From contig JAPPPH010000153.1 in assembly GCA_028817635.1 (NCBI GenBank), positions 1 to 22,345 of the forward strand: a DNA stretch of 22,345 nucleotides. The letters run 5' to 3'. The position numbers and the translations under genes are program-made. The notes below the pieces were generated by a model. That model was not told the DNA's origin, did not search any database, and saw only the letters and a program-made list of their open reading frames with translations. Numbering within the stretch: the stretch's first letter is position 1; each line of letters opens with the position of its first letter. Source of the stretch: Verrucomicrobiales bacterium. Lineage in GTDB: Bacteria; Verrucomicrobiota; Verrucomicrobiia; Limisphaerales; UBA1096. Below are positions 7,268-15,235 of this stretch, one piece after another.

Positions 7268-8092
7268 ATGAAACTGGGAATGATTAATTCGGCTTGGGAA
7301 CAACACGGGGTTGGCCTCGTGGATGGTCTCAAGAAAACCAAGGAGCTGGGCTTCGACTGCGTTGATATTTTTGAGGACCCGATGGAGCCGGGTGCCGACG
7401 AGCGCATTGCGACCATCAAGCAGACCTGCGATGAACTTGAGCTGCCGATCATCAGCGTGGTCGGAGTGAGTGTTGGCCTCGTGGATTTTAATCCCTCCGT
7501 GCAGCGGTTTCACGTCGAGCGGTGCAAGCGTTACCTCGACATGGGGGCGACGTTCGGTGCGAAAAACTACCTGCTCGTGATCGGCGAATACATCTGGCAG
7601 AAGGAGGTTATCCCGCCGGAGGAACAGTGGAAGTTTGCCGTCGAGAACTGCAAGGTGCTCGGCGACTATGCCGGCGAGCGTGACCTCGAGATTGTGATTG
7701 AGCTGGAACCGTTCCACATGTCGCTCGTCAATACGATTGGCGAGATGGACCGGTTCCTGACCGACGTCGACAACCCCGCGGTCAAGGCCAACATCGACAT
7801 CAGTCACATGGTGTTGAGCGACAGCCCGCCGGAGAGTCTTGCATCGTTGCGGGGCCGTGCCGGGCATGTGCACATTTCCGACTGCGACGGCAAGGTACAC
7901 GGCGACCTGCCGCCGGGCCGTGGCGTGGTGCCGTTTGAGGGCTACATGCAGGCGATCAAGGATCTGGAATTCGACGGGGCGATCAGCCTTGAACTGGAGT
8001 ACGCACCGGATCCGTCTCAGATCGTTGAGTGGGTGACCGAGGCTTACTCGGCCACAGATCGCTTGATGTCTGCCATCAATTTGCGAAATTGA
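7268..8092 (+). CDS. Xylose isomerase-like TIM-barrel protein (sugar phosphate isomerase/epimerase family)
   Basis: The frame opens at a TTG at 7247, but the ATG at 7268 starts directly at the first beta strand (MKLGMINSAW), giving 274 residues. The metal-binding pattern of the AP_endonuc_2/xylose-isomerase-like fold is visible. There is a Glu on strand 5 (IVIELEPF), Asp and His in NIDISHM, His in HVHISDCDG and a final Glu in ISLELEY. Families with this fold include sugar epimerases, IolE/IolI and the 3-dehydroshikimate dehydratases. Adjacency to the AroE-like gene makes a role in dehydroshikimate or cyclitol metabolism plausible. The sequence alone does not settle the substrate. Confidence 0.85.
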   Translation: MKLGMINSAWEQHGVGLVDGLKKTKELGFDCVDIFEDPMEPGADERIATIKQTCDELELPIISVVGVSVGLVDFNPSVQRFHVERCKRYLDMGATFGAKNYLLVIGEYIWQKEVIPPEEQWKFAVENCKVLGDYAGERDLEIVIELEPFHMSLVNTIGEMDRFLTDVDNPAVKANIDISHMVLSDSPPESLASLRGRAGHVHISDCDGKVHGDLPPGRGVVPFEGYMQAIKDLEFDGAISLELEYAPDPSQIVEWVTEAYSATDRLMSAINLRN

Positions 8093-8100
8093 GCAGCAGC

Positions 8101-8625
8101 ATGTCTGACGACTGGAAAGCGAGATTTCGCGAACTTTACCAAGCCGCCCAACAGCGCTACCGCGATGGGCGCACGACACCGGAATCGATTTTTGAAACCG
8201 ACGATGCCGACTTTCTCGCCTCGCTTGGCTGCACCCGACAGGAGCTGTTCGACTTTGTTGAGGACAGCATCAACTGGGGGGATGTCGAGTACGATCAGGT
8301 CGAGGGGGTGACTGCGCTGCGGCGGGATCATTTCGTCAACGCTCTTGGCAGCCAACCGGCGGACTCGGTCATCGATCCGGCGACCATCCCGGCCAAGAAG
8401 GACGAAGTCGATGGCATCGCTTGGCTACCCCGTTTGATCGTCAAGGCTCGGGCCAAGCTCGCCGGCGAATTGCATCCCGACCTCATGTACGGCTGCGGCG
8501 GGGATCGCCCGTTTTTGCGCGAGCGAAACTCGAGTCTCGTCGAGTTTTTGCGGGTCACACTTGAGGCGGGGGACGACGACCGGGCCATCATCGACTACAT
8601 CAAGGACTGCATGGCCAAGGGCTGA
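8101..8625 (+). CDS. DUF5069 domain-containing protein
   Basis: The ATG at 8101 lies 8 bp after the preceding stop codon and gives 174 residues. An in-frame GTG at 8029 would overlap the upstream gene and is less likely. The C-terminal half carries the pattern I associate with DUF5069: WLPRLIVKARAKLAGEL, then MYGCGGDRPFLRE, then a helical end containing DDDRAIIDYI. The N-terminal half (about residues 1-75) is mostly helical and acidic, with no motif I recognise. The protein is soluble and has no signal peptide. Its function is unknown. It is probably co-transcribed with the TIM-barrel gene before it and the uvrA gene 17 bp after it. Confidence 0.75.
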   Translation: MSDDWKARFRELYQAAQQRYRDGRTTPESIFETDDADFLASLGCTRQELFDFVEDSINWGDVEYDQVEGVTALRRDHFVNALGSQPADSVIDPATIPAKKDEVDGIAWLPRLIVKARAKLAGELHPDLMYGCGGDRPFLRERNSSLVEFLRVTLEAGDDDRAIIDYIKDCMAKG

Positions 8626-8642
8626 GCGTCGACGCCGACCGC

Positions 8643-11564
8643 ATGCCGCGCAAGGCGACCAGCGACGTGATTCGGCTGCGTGGTGTCCGCCACAATAACC
8701 TCAAGAATCTCGATCTCGACCTGCCCAAGGGCCGGTTGATCGTCTTCACCGGCCTGAGCGGTTCCGGCAAAAGTTCGCTCGCGTTTGACACGCTCTTCGC
8801 CGAGGGGCAGCGGCGTTATGTTGAGACGTTCTCGCCGTATGTCCGGCAGTTTTTCGATCGGATGGACAAGCCGCAGGTTGACCGCATCGACGGCATCCCG
8901 CCCGCCATCGCGCTTGGCCAACGCAACACCGTTCGCACCACCCGCTCGACCATCGGCACGATGACCGAGATCTGCGACCACATGAAACACCTGTGGACGC
9001 ACCTCGCCCAGTGTCACTGTGACCGGTGCGGTGCAATTGTCGCACGTGACGAGCCACTGGCCATTTGGGAGGCAGTCAGCGCCAGCCAAGCGGACGAAGT
9101 TCTCGTTACGTTCGATGTGCCCTTGGCTGAAAAAATCTCCCTCGAGGAATCGCTGCAGTTCATTGGCAAACTGGGCTACCAGCGTATCCTTGACCCGACG
9201 GTGAAACCTCGTCGCGGAATCCTGCCGGAAATGCTGCGCGTTGATGAGGCGGCCAAGCGCTTGGTCAAGCGGAAGCTTACGGTGGTGTCGGTGGTGCAGG
9301 ATCGCGTGCGCTTGGTCAAGCGAAGCCGCGCCCGGTTTCTCGAGGCGATCGAGCAGGCGTATCAATTTGGCAAGGGCCACCTCGCTGTTCAATCGGGTGC
9401 GCTGGGGTCGCAGCGGTTTAGTCGCCAATTTCACTGCGCGGCGTGCGATGTTGAGTACCGCGACCCGTCGCCGTCGTTGTTCAGTTTCAACAACCCGATC
9501 GGTGCCTGCCCGGACTGCCGCGGCTTTGGCCGGATCATTTCGATCGACTACCGCCTGGCGTTGCCGGACATGTCGTTGTCCATCGCGGACGGCGTGGTGA
9601 AGCCGTGGCAGACGAAGACCGGGGCCGAATGCCAGCGGGACATGATGCGCGCGGCCAAGCGCGATGGTATCCAGACCGATGTGCCGTTTCGCGATCTGTC
9701 CAAGGAAATTCAAAACTGGGTGATCCACGGTGAACCGGATTACGGCAAACCGGGCCGGTCTTGGCCCAACGCATGGTACGGCGTCGCCGGATACTTCCGC
9801 TGGCTCGAGAGCAAGGCGTACAAGATGCACGTGCGGGTGTTGCTCTCGCGGTACCGCGCTTACACCGAGTGCCCGGCCTGCCGTGGCCACCGCTTCAAGC
9901 CGGAGTCGTTGCGGTTTCGGCTCGACTACACCGGCTCCGGCGACAGGCTGAAGTTGTCCGAGTTCTATCGGTTGCCCATTCGCGATGCCGCGGGTGTGGT
10001 GAACGAGCTGGCAGGTCGGTTGAACCTGAACCAAAGCGATGCCCTCTCGCCGGTGCTTTCCGAGGTGCAAAATCGGCTAAACGCGATGGTCGATATTGGC
10101 TTGGGTTACCTTTCGTTGGATCGTCCGACCCGTACCCTCTCCGGCGGTGAGACGCAGCGGGTCAACCTCACGGCCTGCCTTGGATCGAAACTCGTCAACA
10201 TGCTTTACGTGCTGGACGAGCCGAGCGTCGGACTGCATCCGCGTGACACCGAGCGCCTGGTTTTGTTGCTCGAAAAACTGCGTGACCTCGGCAACACGCT
10301 GGTTGTCGTCGAGCACGAGACCGGCGTTATCCGCCGGGCCGACCACGTGGTCGATCTTGGCCCGGGCAGAGGGGAGCACGGCGGCGAAATCGTCTACAAC
10401 GGCACCGGCAGGGCCTTGGCCAAGGCGAAGAGTTCGCTCACGGCGGATTACCTTCACGGCAGGAAAAACATGGAATCCCCGCCGAGGCGCACAGTGACAA
10501 AGAAAACGGCGCGAATGCGCTTGGCCAAGTTCACCTGCAACAACCTGCACGATTTTGAGGTGGCCATTCCGCTTAGCTGTTTTGTCTGCATCACCGGCGT
10601 CAGTGGCTCGGGAAAATCAACGTTGATTCGCGACGGTCTGTTGCCGGCGTTGAAGGAAAAACTGGGCGAAGTGGCCGGCGCGGAGTCAAACGACGAAGCC
10701 GGGGATCTCGGTGGCGACTCGCGGCTGGCCAGACTCACCGGTTGGCGTGCTCTCAAGGCGGTGATGCTGGTGGATCAGTCGTCACTTGGCCGGACGCCGC
10801 GGTCGAACCCTGCCGTGTACATCGGGGCGTTTGACGACATCCGAAAACTGTACGCCGACAGCCCGGAGGCCAAGGCGCGTGATCTGCCTGCCGGGGCGTT
10901 TAGCTTCAATTCCGCTCAGGGTCAGTGCGGCTATTGCCGTGGGACTGGTTTTGAAAAAATCGAGATGCAATTCCTGAGCGATGTATTCATCAAGTGCCCA
11001 GATTGCAACGGACGGCGCTATCGTGAACACGTGCTCGAGGCGCGGTTGACCGAGAGAGCCTGGAGTATCGCCGATCTGCTTGAGGCGACGGCGGATAAGG
11101 TGATTGAGTTTCTCGGCGGTTTCCCGGAGTCCCGGCCGGCGGTCAAGGCCTTGGCCAAACTGCAACTACTCAGCGATGTCGGCCTGGGCTACCTGCGTTT
11201 GGGGCAACCGGTGAACACGCTGTCCGGCGGCGAAAGTCAACGGCTGAAGCTGGTGCGAAGCCTTGCCGAGGCGCAGGGCAAACGCGCGGTCACCGGGCCA
11301 ACGCTGTTCCTGTTCGATGAACCGACGACCGGCCTGCATTTTGATGATGTGCGGCTGCTGTCCAAGGTGCTGCATCGCCTGGTCGATGAAGGGCACAGCG
11401 TGGTGGTCGTGGAGCACAATCTCGACCTGATTCGGCAGGCCGACTGGGTGATCGACCTCGGGCCGGACGCGGGCGATGAGGGGGGGCAACTTGTGGCCGA
11501 GGGGCCGCCCGAAGTGATCGCCCGCAATAGGCGGTCCCGGACGGGGAAAGCCCTACGCGCCTAA
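8643..11564 (+). CDS. uvrA: UvrA excinuclease subunit A (paralogue-type)
   Basis: The protein has 973 residues and two ABC ATPase halves. The Walker A motifs are GLSGSGKSS (residues 37-45) and GVSGSGKST (about 651-659). The signature motifs are LSGGETQRV (about 499) and LSGGESQRL (about 860), each followed by a Walker B (LDEPS, FDEPT). Three Cys clusters suit zinc binding: CHCDRCG (about 124), CAACD...CPDC (about 265-292) and CGYC...CPDC (about 762-785). The distance between the first two clusters leaves room for a UvrB-binding region as in E. coli UvrA. Phrases such as SPYVRQFFDRMDKPQVDRIDGIPPA and RTTRSTIGTMTEICDHMKHL resemble the secondary UvrA class of Xanthomonas and relatives more than canonical UvrA (from memory). 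Its 3' end overlaps the convergent gene by 12 bp. Confidence 0.93.
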   Translation: MPRKATSDVIRLRGVRHNNLKNLDLDLPKGRLIVFTGLSGSGKSSLAFDTLFAEGQRRYVETFSPYVRQFFDRMDKPQVDRIDGIPPAIALGQRNTVRTTRSTIGTMTEICDHMKHLWTHLAQCHCDRCGAIVARDEPLAIWEAVSASQADEVLVTFDVPLAEKISLEESLQFIGKLGYQRILDPTVKPRRGILPEMLRVDEAAKRLVKRKLTVVSVVQDRVRLVKRSRARFLEAIEQAYQFGKGHLAVQSGALGSQRFSRQFHCAACDVEYRDPSPSLFSFNNPIGACPDCRGFGRIISIDYRLALPDMSLSIADGVVKPWQTKTGAECQRDMMRAAKRDGIQTDVPFRDLSKEIQNWVIHGEPDYGKPGRSWPNAWYGVAGYFRWLESKAYKMHVRVLLSRYRAYTECPACRGHRFKPESLRFRLDYTGSGDRLKLSEFYRLPIRDAAGVVNELAGRLNLNQSDALSPVLSEVQNRLNAMVDIGLGYLSLDRPTRTLSGGETQRVNLTACLGSKLVNMLYVLDEPSVGLHPRDTERLVLLLEKLRDLGNTLVVVEHETGVIRRADHVVDLGPGRGEHGGEIVYNGTGRALAKAKSSLTADYLHGRKNMESPPRRTVTKKTARMRLAKFTCNNLHDFEVAIPLSCFVCITGVSGSGKSTLIRDGLLPALKEKLGEVAGAESNDEAGDLGGDSRLARLTGWRALKAVMLVDQSSLGRTPRSNPAVYIGAFDDIRKLYADSPEAKARDLPAGAFSFNSAQGQCGYCRGTGFEKIEMQFLSDVFIKCPDCNGRRYREHVLEARLTERAWSIADLLEATADKVIEFLGGFPESRPAVKALAKLQLLSDVGLGYLRLGQPVNTLSGGESQRLKLVRSLAEAQGKRAVTGPTLFLFDEPTTGLHFDDVRLLSKVLHRLVDEGHSVVVVEHNLDLIRQADWVIDLGPDAGDEGGQLVAEGPPEVIARNRRSRTGKALRA

Positions 11565-11858
11565 GCCGAACCGCAGCACCGTGTCGGCATCCGTCTCCAG
11601 CTTGGCCAAGCCGTTCCGGTCGATCGGCTGAAGCCAATCATTTTCATCTCCGGCCAAAGTGAACAGGCCGCCGGAAGTGTCGCGCAGCAGCGTGAAGTAA
11701 CGGCGAATCTCCGGGTCGCCCGCTTGGCCAAGGCCGGATGAAAAACAAATGGTCGGCCGGACTTTTCCCCAGGGGCTGATCCCGGCCGCGATGCGCAACG
11801 CCTCCTTCGCCCGACGATCCTCCGCGGGACAACCATCGATGATGAAGAGTACGTTCAC
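11553..11858 (-). CDS. Small DsrE-like protein of unknown function
   Basis: The protein has 101 residues. The N-terminus (MNVLFIIDGCPAEDRRAKEA, then LRIAAG) resembles the first strand and helix of the DsrE/DsrF-like fold, whose members act in sulfur relay or are uncharacterised. The similarity is weak. Cys10 follows the first strand, but no DsrE catalytic cysteine can be assigned. The gene starts 15 bp after the preceding prepilin-like gene on the same strand, so it is probably co-transcribed, and its stop lies within the last codons of convergent uvrA. It contains two perfect CTTGGCCAAG copies (11601 and 11723), read as LAK and LGQ; two in 306 bp is dense. Confidence 0.6.
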   Translation of the reverse strand: MNVLFIIDGCPAEDRRAKEALRIAAGISPWGKVRPTICFSSGLGQAGDPEIRRYFTLLRDTSGGLFTLAGDENDWLQPIDRNGLAKLETDADTVLRFGLGA

Positions 11859-11873
11859 TTCGGTCGAATGAGT

Positions 11874-12839
11874 CTAATCAGTCCAGGGGAGGCCGGGGAT
11901 GGTTTGTTCGCCGGGCATTCGCCAGTAGCCCCACCATGGCCATGGCTTTTGCATGATGGCACCGGTGTAGGGGTTGTAGACCCACTTGTGCTGGTCCCAA
12001 CCCACGTTGGGGCGGGTGGCGCGTTCCTGCATCCACGCGATATCCGGATTGCCGGGGCTGGCCTTGATGCCCTCGCCCTCGTGTGGGTTGAAGCCGACGC
12101 GCAGCGTGTCGTCGTGCTGCCAGCGTTTGCGCTCGGCATGCCCGTCGGCAAAGGAAAAGGTGCAACCGTTGTTGTGCCACGAGGCGGGCCAATCCTGCCG
12201 GAACTGATAGGCCTTGGGGTTGTTGGGCCAGCCGGCCATGTCGACGCGGAAGTTGCCGGCATTAATGCTCTCGTCGTCCATGTCCAGCAGCACGAATCGG
12301 TTTGCGGGATCACGAAAGTCGGATTGCTGGCGGTAGATGGTCCACATTTGATCTCCGCGTAGCGGCCAGCCGGACCAGCCGCCGGCGTAGAGGTTGATGC
12401 TGTAGGAGCGCATGCGCTCGGGCCACCCCTTCTCCTTGGCCTCGCCAAAATGCTTGTCTTCCGGGCAGCGAAAGACGCCCATGTTTTTGCTGAGATAATA
12501 ATACAGGGCCGAGACCTCGATCCAGTCCTTGGGCGGTTTGCCCGGGCCGATGTACTGGGAGGCGCACCACGAGGCGTCCACCGTGGGCTCGTATTTTAGG
12601 TTGTCCCCCCCGCCGTAGAGGTAGCCGGGATGATACCAGGCACTGGCGTAGACGATGTGTTCATCATTGTCGCCTGAGAAATTATTCCAAGCAATCAGTA
12701 ATTGGCGGTTGTTGTTGAGACAAGCTGCAGCTGTGCCTGAAGCTTTGGCTCTGGCCAATGCGGGAAGAAGGAGAGCCGCAAGAATGGCAATGATGGCTAT
12801 AACCACCAGCAACTCGATCAGCGTGAAGGCTCTTTTCAT
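11874..12839 (-). CDS. Prepilin-like protein with H-X9-DG domain, copy 1
   Basis: The ATG at 12839 (MKRAFTLIELLVV) is preferred over the longer frame, because it puts a class III signal peptide at the very N-terminus. This gives 321 residues. Prepilin peptidase would cleave just before the Phe (A-FTLIE), leaving Glu at +5 and a long hydrophobic helix. A typical PVC pseudopilin body follows, with CLNNNRQLLIAWNNFSGDN, a FRCPED segment, and the processing-associated H-X9-DG motif (HNNGCTFSFADG) near residue 220. The C-terminus is rich in Trp and Pro (KPWPWWGYWRMP). It is a tandem paralogue of the next gene upstream, 66 bp away. Such proteins are numerous in Verrucomicrobiota and may form envelope fibres or secretion pseudopili. 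Confidence 0.88.
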   Translation of the reverse strand: MKRAFTLIELLVVIAIIAILAALLLPALARAKASGTAAACLNNNRQLLIAWNNFSGDNDEHIVYASAWYHPGYLYGGGDNLKYEPTVDASWCASQYIGPGKPPKDWIEVSALYYYLSKNMGVFRCPEDKHFGEAKEKGWPERMRSYSINLYAGGWSGWPLRGDQMWTIYRQQSDFRDPANRFVLLDMDDESINAGNFRVDMAGWPNNPKAYQFRQDWPASWHNNGCTFSFADGHAERKRWQHDDTLRVGFNPHEGEGIKASPGNPDIAWMQERATRPNVGWDQHKWVYNPYTGAIMQKPWPWWGYWRMPGEQTIPGLPWTD

Positions 12840-12905
12840 AAAACTTAAACTAGCGGCAAATACACCACAGGTCAAATACTGAGCTTCCTCAGTCGCAGAA
12901 TAAGC

Positions 12906-13829
12906 TTATTCTTTTGAAGATTTCCAAAACCCCCAATAAGGATGTCCGGCCAGCTTGGCAGTGTAGGCAAAAGATGGTCCAACGTACCGTTTCGGCGAAG
13001 ATTCCTGACGGGTAGTGCGTTGCTGCATCCACTGGATGTCTCGGTTGTTCGGTGTTTTGATCACCCGGTTGGGGATGTTGCCACTGGGATCTTCCGGTGG
13101 ATTTTTGGTGCGCTCGTCGAGCCAACGTTTCTTTTCGCAATGACCGTCGGCGAAGGAAAACATGGTGGCATCGTTGTGGTACACGCCGGGGTAATCCTGC
13201 CAAAACCGGTGCATTTGCGGTTTGTCTGGCCAACCATTCATATCGACGCGGTAGTTGCCGGCATTGATGCTGTTCCCCCGCATATCGAGTAATACGAACC
13301 GCTCGGACGGATTCTCGAACTCGCTCAGTTTGCGATACACCTTCCACTTTTGGTCACCCCAAAACGCCCAGCCGGACCAGCCACCAGCAAAGATGTTCAT
13401 GCTGTAACTGCGCTTGCGGCGTTGCTTGTTGCCCTTGGAGTCCTTCGTCATCGAGGTGTCGGATGGGCACACGAACACCGCCTCCGATTTGCCAACCCGC
13501 TCCCACATGACGCCCTTGGTGATGTAGTCCTCCTTGGAATTAAGGACGGGGGCATTGACGGTGCCAACGGCCCTCGCGAACTCTGTCGTGGGCTCGGTGT
13601 AATAGGCACTGGCATAACAAACTCGGTCATCGTGGTCAGTGGCGAACATGTTCCAAGCGAGCATCAACTGTTTGTTGTTGTTCAAACATGCGGCACCGGT
13701 GGCGGTTGCCTTGGCCTTGGCCAAGGCGGGGAGAAGCAGAGCCGCCAATATGGCAATGATCGCAATGACCACCAGCAACTCGATCAAGGTGAATCCGCGT
13801 TCGGATTTGATTTTGGCAAACTTTTTCAT
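12906..13829 (-). CDS. Prepilin-like protein with H-X9-DG domain, copy 2
   Basis: The protein has 307 residues. The basic leader MKKFAKIKSERG is followed by FTLIELLVV with Glu at +5, a canonical class III (prepilin peptidase) signal and N-terminal helix. The body matches copy 1 segment by segment: CLNNNKQLMLAWNMFATDHD, VCPSD, YSMNIFAGGWSGW, RFVLLDM, SINAGNYRVDM and the H-X9-DG motif HNDATMFSFADG. The end carries PYWGFWKSS, parallel to PWWGYW in copy 1. A perfect CTTGGCCAAG palindrome encodes LAK of LPALAKAKATA, at the end of the hydrophobic helix. It is probably the first gene of a transcript continuing through copy 1 and the DsrE-like gene. Confidence 0.88.
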   Translation of the reverse strand: MKKFAKIKSERGFTLIELLVVIAIIAILAALLLPALAKAKATATGAACLNNNKQLMLAWNMFATDHDDRVCYASAYYTEPTTEFARAVGTVNAPVLNSKEDYITKGVMWERVGKSEAVFVCPSDTSMTKDSKGNKQRRKRSYSMNIFAGGWSGWAFWGDQKWKVYRKLSEFENPSERFVLLDMRGNSINAGNYRVDMNGWPDKPQMHRFWQDYPGVYHNDATMFSFADGHCEKKRWLDERTKNPPEDPSGNIPNRVIKTPNNRDIQWMQQRTTRQESSPKRYVGPSFAYTAKLAGHPYWGFWKSSKE

Positions 13830-13904
13830 TGGTTTAACTCACCTCAGCGCCGAGATTTACACTGTGTGAGCATTCCGGCAAGGGAATTAACGATGTCTCC
13901 GCGA

Positions 13905-15107
13905 TTAATTCACAGTGAACTGCAGAATCCGTGCGGTGCGGTTCCCGGTGGTGCTTCTTTTCGGCGGGGCCACTCGAATTTGTGCCGTGTGTTTGCCCGG
14001 CTTGAGGTCGGTGGCGAACATCACCGTGCGCGGGTAGTGCAGCCCCCTGCTGTATTGGTGGTACAGATTCACGCGTTTGTAGTCGTCGCCGTCGATGCTG
14101 ATCTCCAGCACACCGGCATCCGGCCCGGCAAGTACGTAGGCCCCGATCGCGTGGCCTTCGAACTCGATCGTTATCTCGCTGCCGGGCTGGTCTGTACACA
14201 AGAGTTTCATTCCGGCAAAAGTGCTTCGGAAGCTGCCGGGGATGTTTTTCCAGTCCGGCACATGCCATTTCCAGCCGTCGCTGCGCTTGGCTAAGCCGGG
14301 AGAGAGGAATCGTCCATTGAAAAAACTGGCGGGATCGATCGGCTTGATCGGCAGCAATTGTGCGCCCTTGCCGGCGTTTTCGGGGAGGGGCCTGGCCCAG
14401 GCGTGACCCAGCAGAGCAGCGATCAATTCCCTGGCAACGGCGTTACCGGCTGGCTTGGGGTGGGTGCCACCAAACTTGGCCCATGTCAGCGAGCCGGACC
14501 GGATGCGGTCGGCCACCTCGCGCGCGAGGTACAGCGACGACACGCGGTAATGCTTGAGGACATCCTCGTGGGCCTCAATTGACAGCGGCGTCTTGCCGGA
14601 TTGAATCTGCTTCAGCATCCCGGGGTTCACGAAATGCGTCACCACGACGTCGCACAGCGGTTGCTTGGTTTTGACCTGCCGAATGATGCCCTCCATGCCG
14701 AGGATACAGCCGCGCCTCGTATGCTGCGCGTCCTGATCGTCGTTGACCGCAAACTCCACGAACAACAAATCGATCTGGCCCTTGGACAAAACGTGGTCGT
14801 CCAGCCGAAACGCCCCCGTGTGCGAGCAGGTCGACGAAATACCGGCGTTGATGAATTCGAACTTGGTTTCGGGAAAGCGCTGTTGCAGCCATTCGCTGAC
14901 CATCGGGCGATAGCCGTTCATCTGCGTGATCGAGCCGCCAATGAATGCCACCCGCCCGGTTTTTTCCTGCTCAAACTGGATCCGGGCATTTTGCAGGCCG
15001 CCACGGTACTGGACGTTTCGGCTAAGCTCCGCAGTTGCCGCTTGGCCAAGCGAGATCAGCCCAGCGAAAAACAGGACTGCCGCCAATCGTTTGTTCAGAA
15101 AAAACAT
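13905..15107 (-). CDS. Secreted SGNH/GDSL-family hydrolase with C-terminal beta-sandwich region
   Basis: The ATG at 15107 begins a signal peptide (MFFLNKRLAAVLFFAG..., ending near Ala-Thr-Ala-Glu), giving 400 residues. The frame extends 33 bp further to the GTG-type start at 15140, but that start is less likely. The SGNH blocks are present: the nucleophile in FIGGSIT (Ser59), the Gly block NAGISSTCSHTG, the Asn block VEFAVND and the His block GGTHPKPAGN. These predict an esterase, probably a carbohydrate or acetyl esterase. The C-terminal third (about residues 260-400) is beta-rich and contains GHAIGAYVLAGPDAG, resembling the non-catalytic jelly-roll found with SGNH enzymes. The signal peptide residues LGQAA are encoded by CTTGGCCAAG (15041). 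The gene is divergent from the ATP-grasp gene. Confidence 0.87.
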   Translation of the reverse strand: MFFLNKRLAAVLFFAGLISLGQAATAELSRNVQYRGGLQNARIQFEQEKTGRVAFIGGSITQMNGYRPMVSEWLQQRFPETKFEFINAGISSTCSHTGAFRLDDHVLSKGQIDLLFVEFAVNDDQDAQHTRRGCILGMEGIIRQVKTKQPLCDVVVTHFVNPGMLKQIQSGKTPLSIEAHEDVLKHYRVSSLYLAREVADRIRSGSLTWAKFGGTHPKPAGNAVARELIAALLGHAWARPLPENAGKGAQLLPIKPIDPASFFNGRFLSPGLAKRSDGWKWHVPDWKNIPGSFRSTFAGMKLLCTDQPGSEITIEFEGHAIGAYVLAGPDAGVLEISIDGDDYKRVNLYHQYSRGLHYPRTVMFATDLKPGKHTAQIRVAPPKRSTTGNRTARILQFTVN

Positions 15108-15131
15108 TTGGCGGCCGACCGTATCCGCCCC

Positions 15132-15141
15132 CTTGGCCAAG
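15132..15141. repeat. CTTGGCCAAG palindrome in the divergent intergenic region
   Basis: A perfect copy lies in the 128-bp region between the SGNH hydrolase start (15107) and the ATP-grasp start (15236), just upstream of the hydrolase. It occupies promoter or 5'-leader space. A one-sided relative (AGCTTGGCCGGA) lies near 15221. Confidence 0.75.
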
Positions 15142-15235
15142 CGATAGAAAAAAGGGAGGGTACTGATCGTTTGTTGGTGCGGTGGCGCATTCGTTTTGGA
15201 GCCTTGCCGGCTTTCTGGTAGCTTGGCCGGACGGA

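Noticed and set aside
7001..8179. Long minus-strand frame opposite the aroE-like and TIM-barrel genes
   Set aside because: It lies antisense to two well-supported genes, has no recognisable motif and is His/Arg-rich, as expected from the complement of high-GC coding DNA.
8595..10070. 491-codon minus-strand frame opposite uvrA
   Set aside because: uvrA on the plus strand has complete ABC motifs; the opposite frame shows no domain and is a GC-driven shadow.
13350..14294. 314-codon plus-strand frame opposite the prepilin-like and SGNH genes
   Set aside because: It runs antisense across two minus-strand genes with strong motifs and has no recognisable domain.
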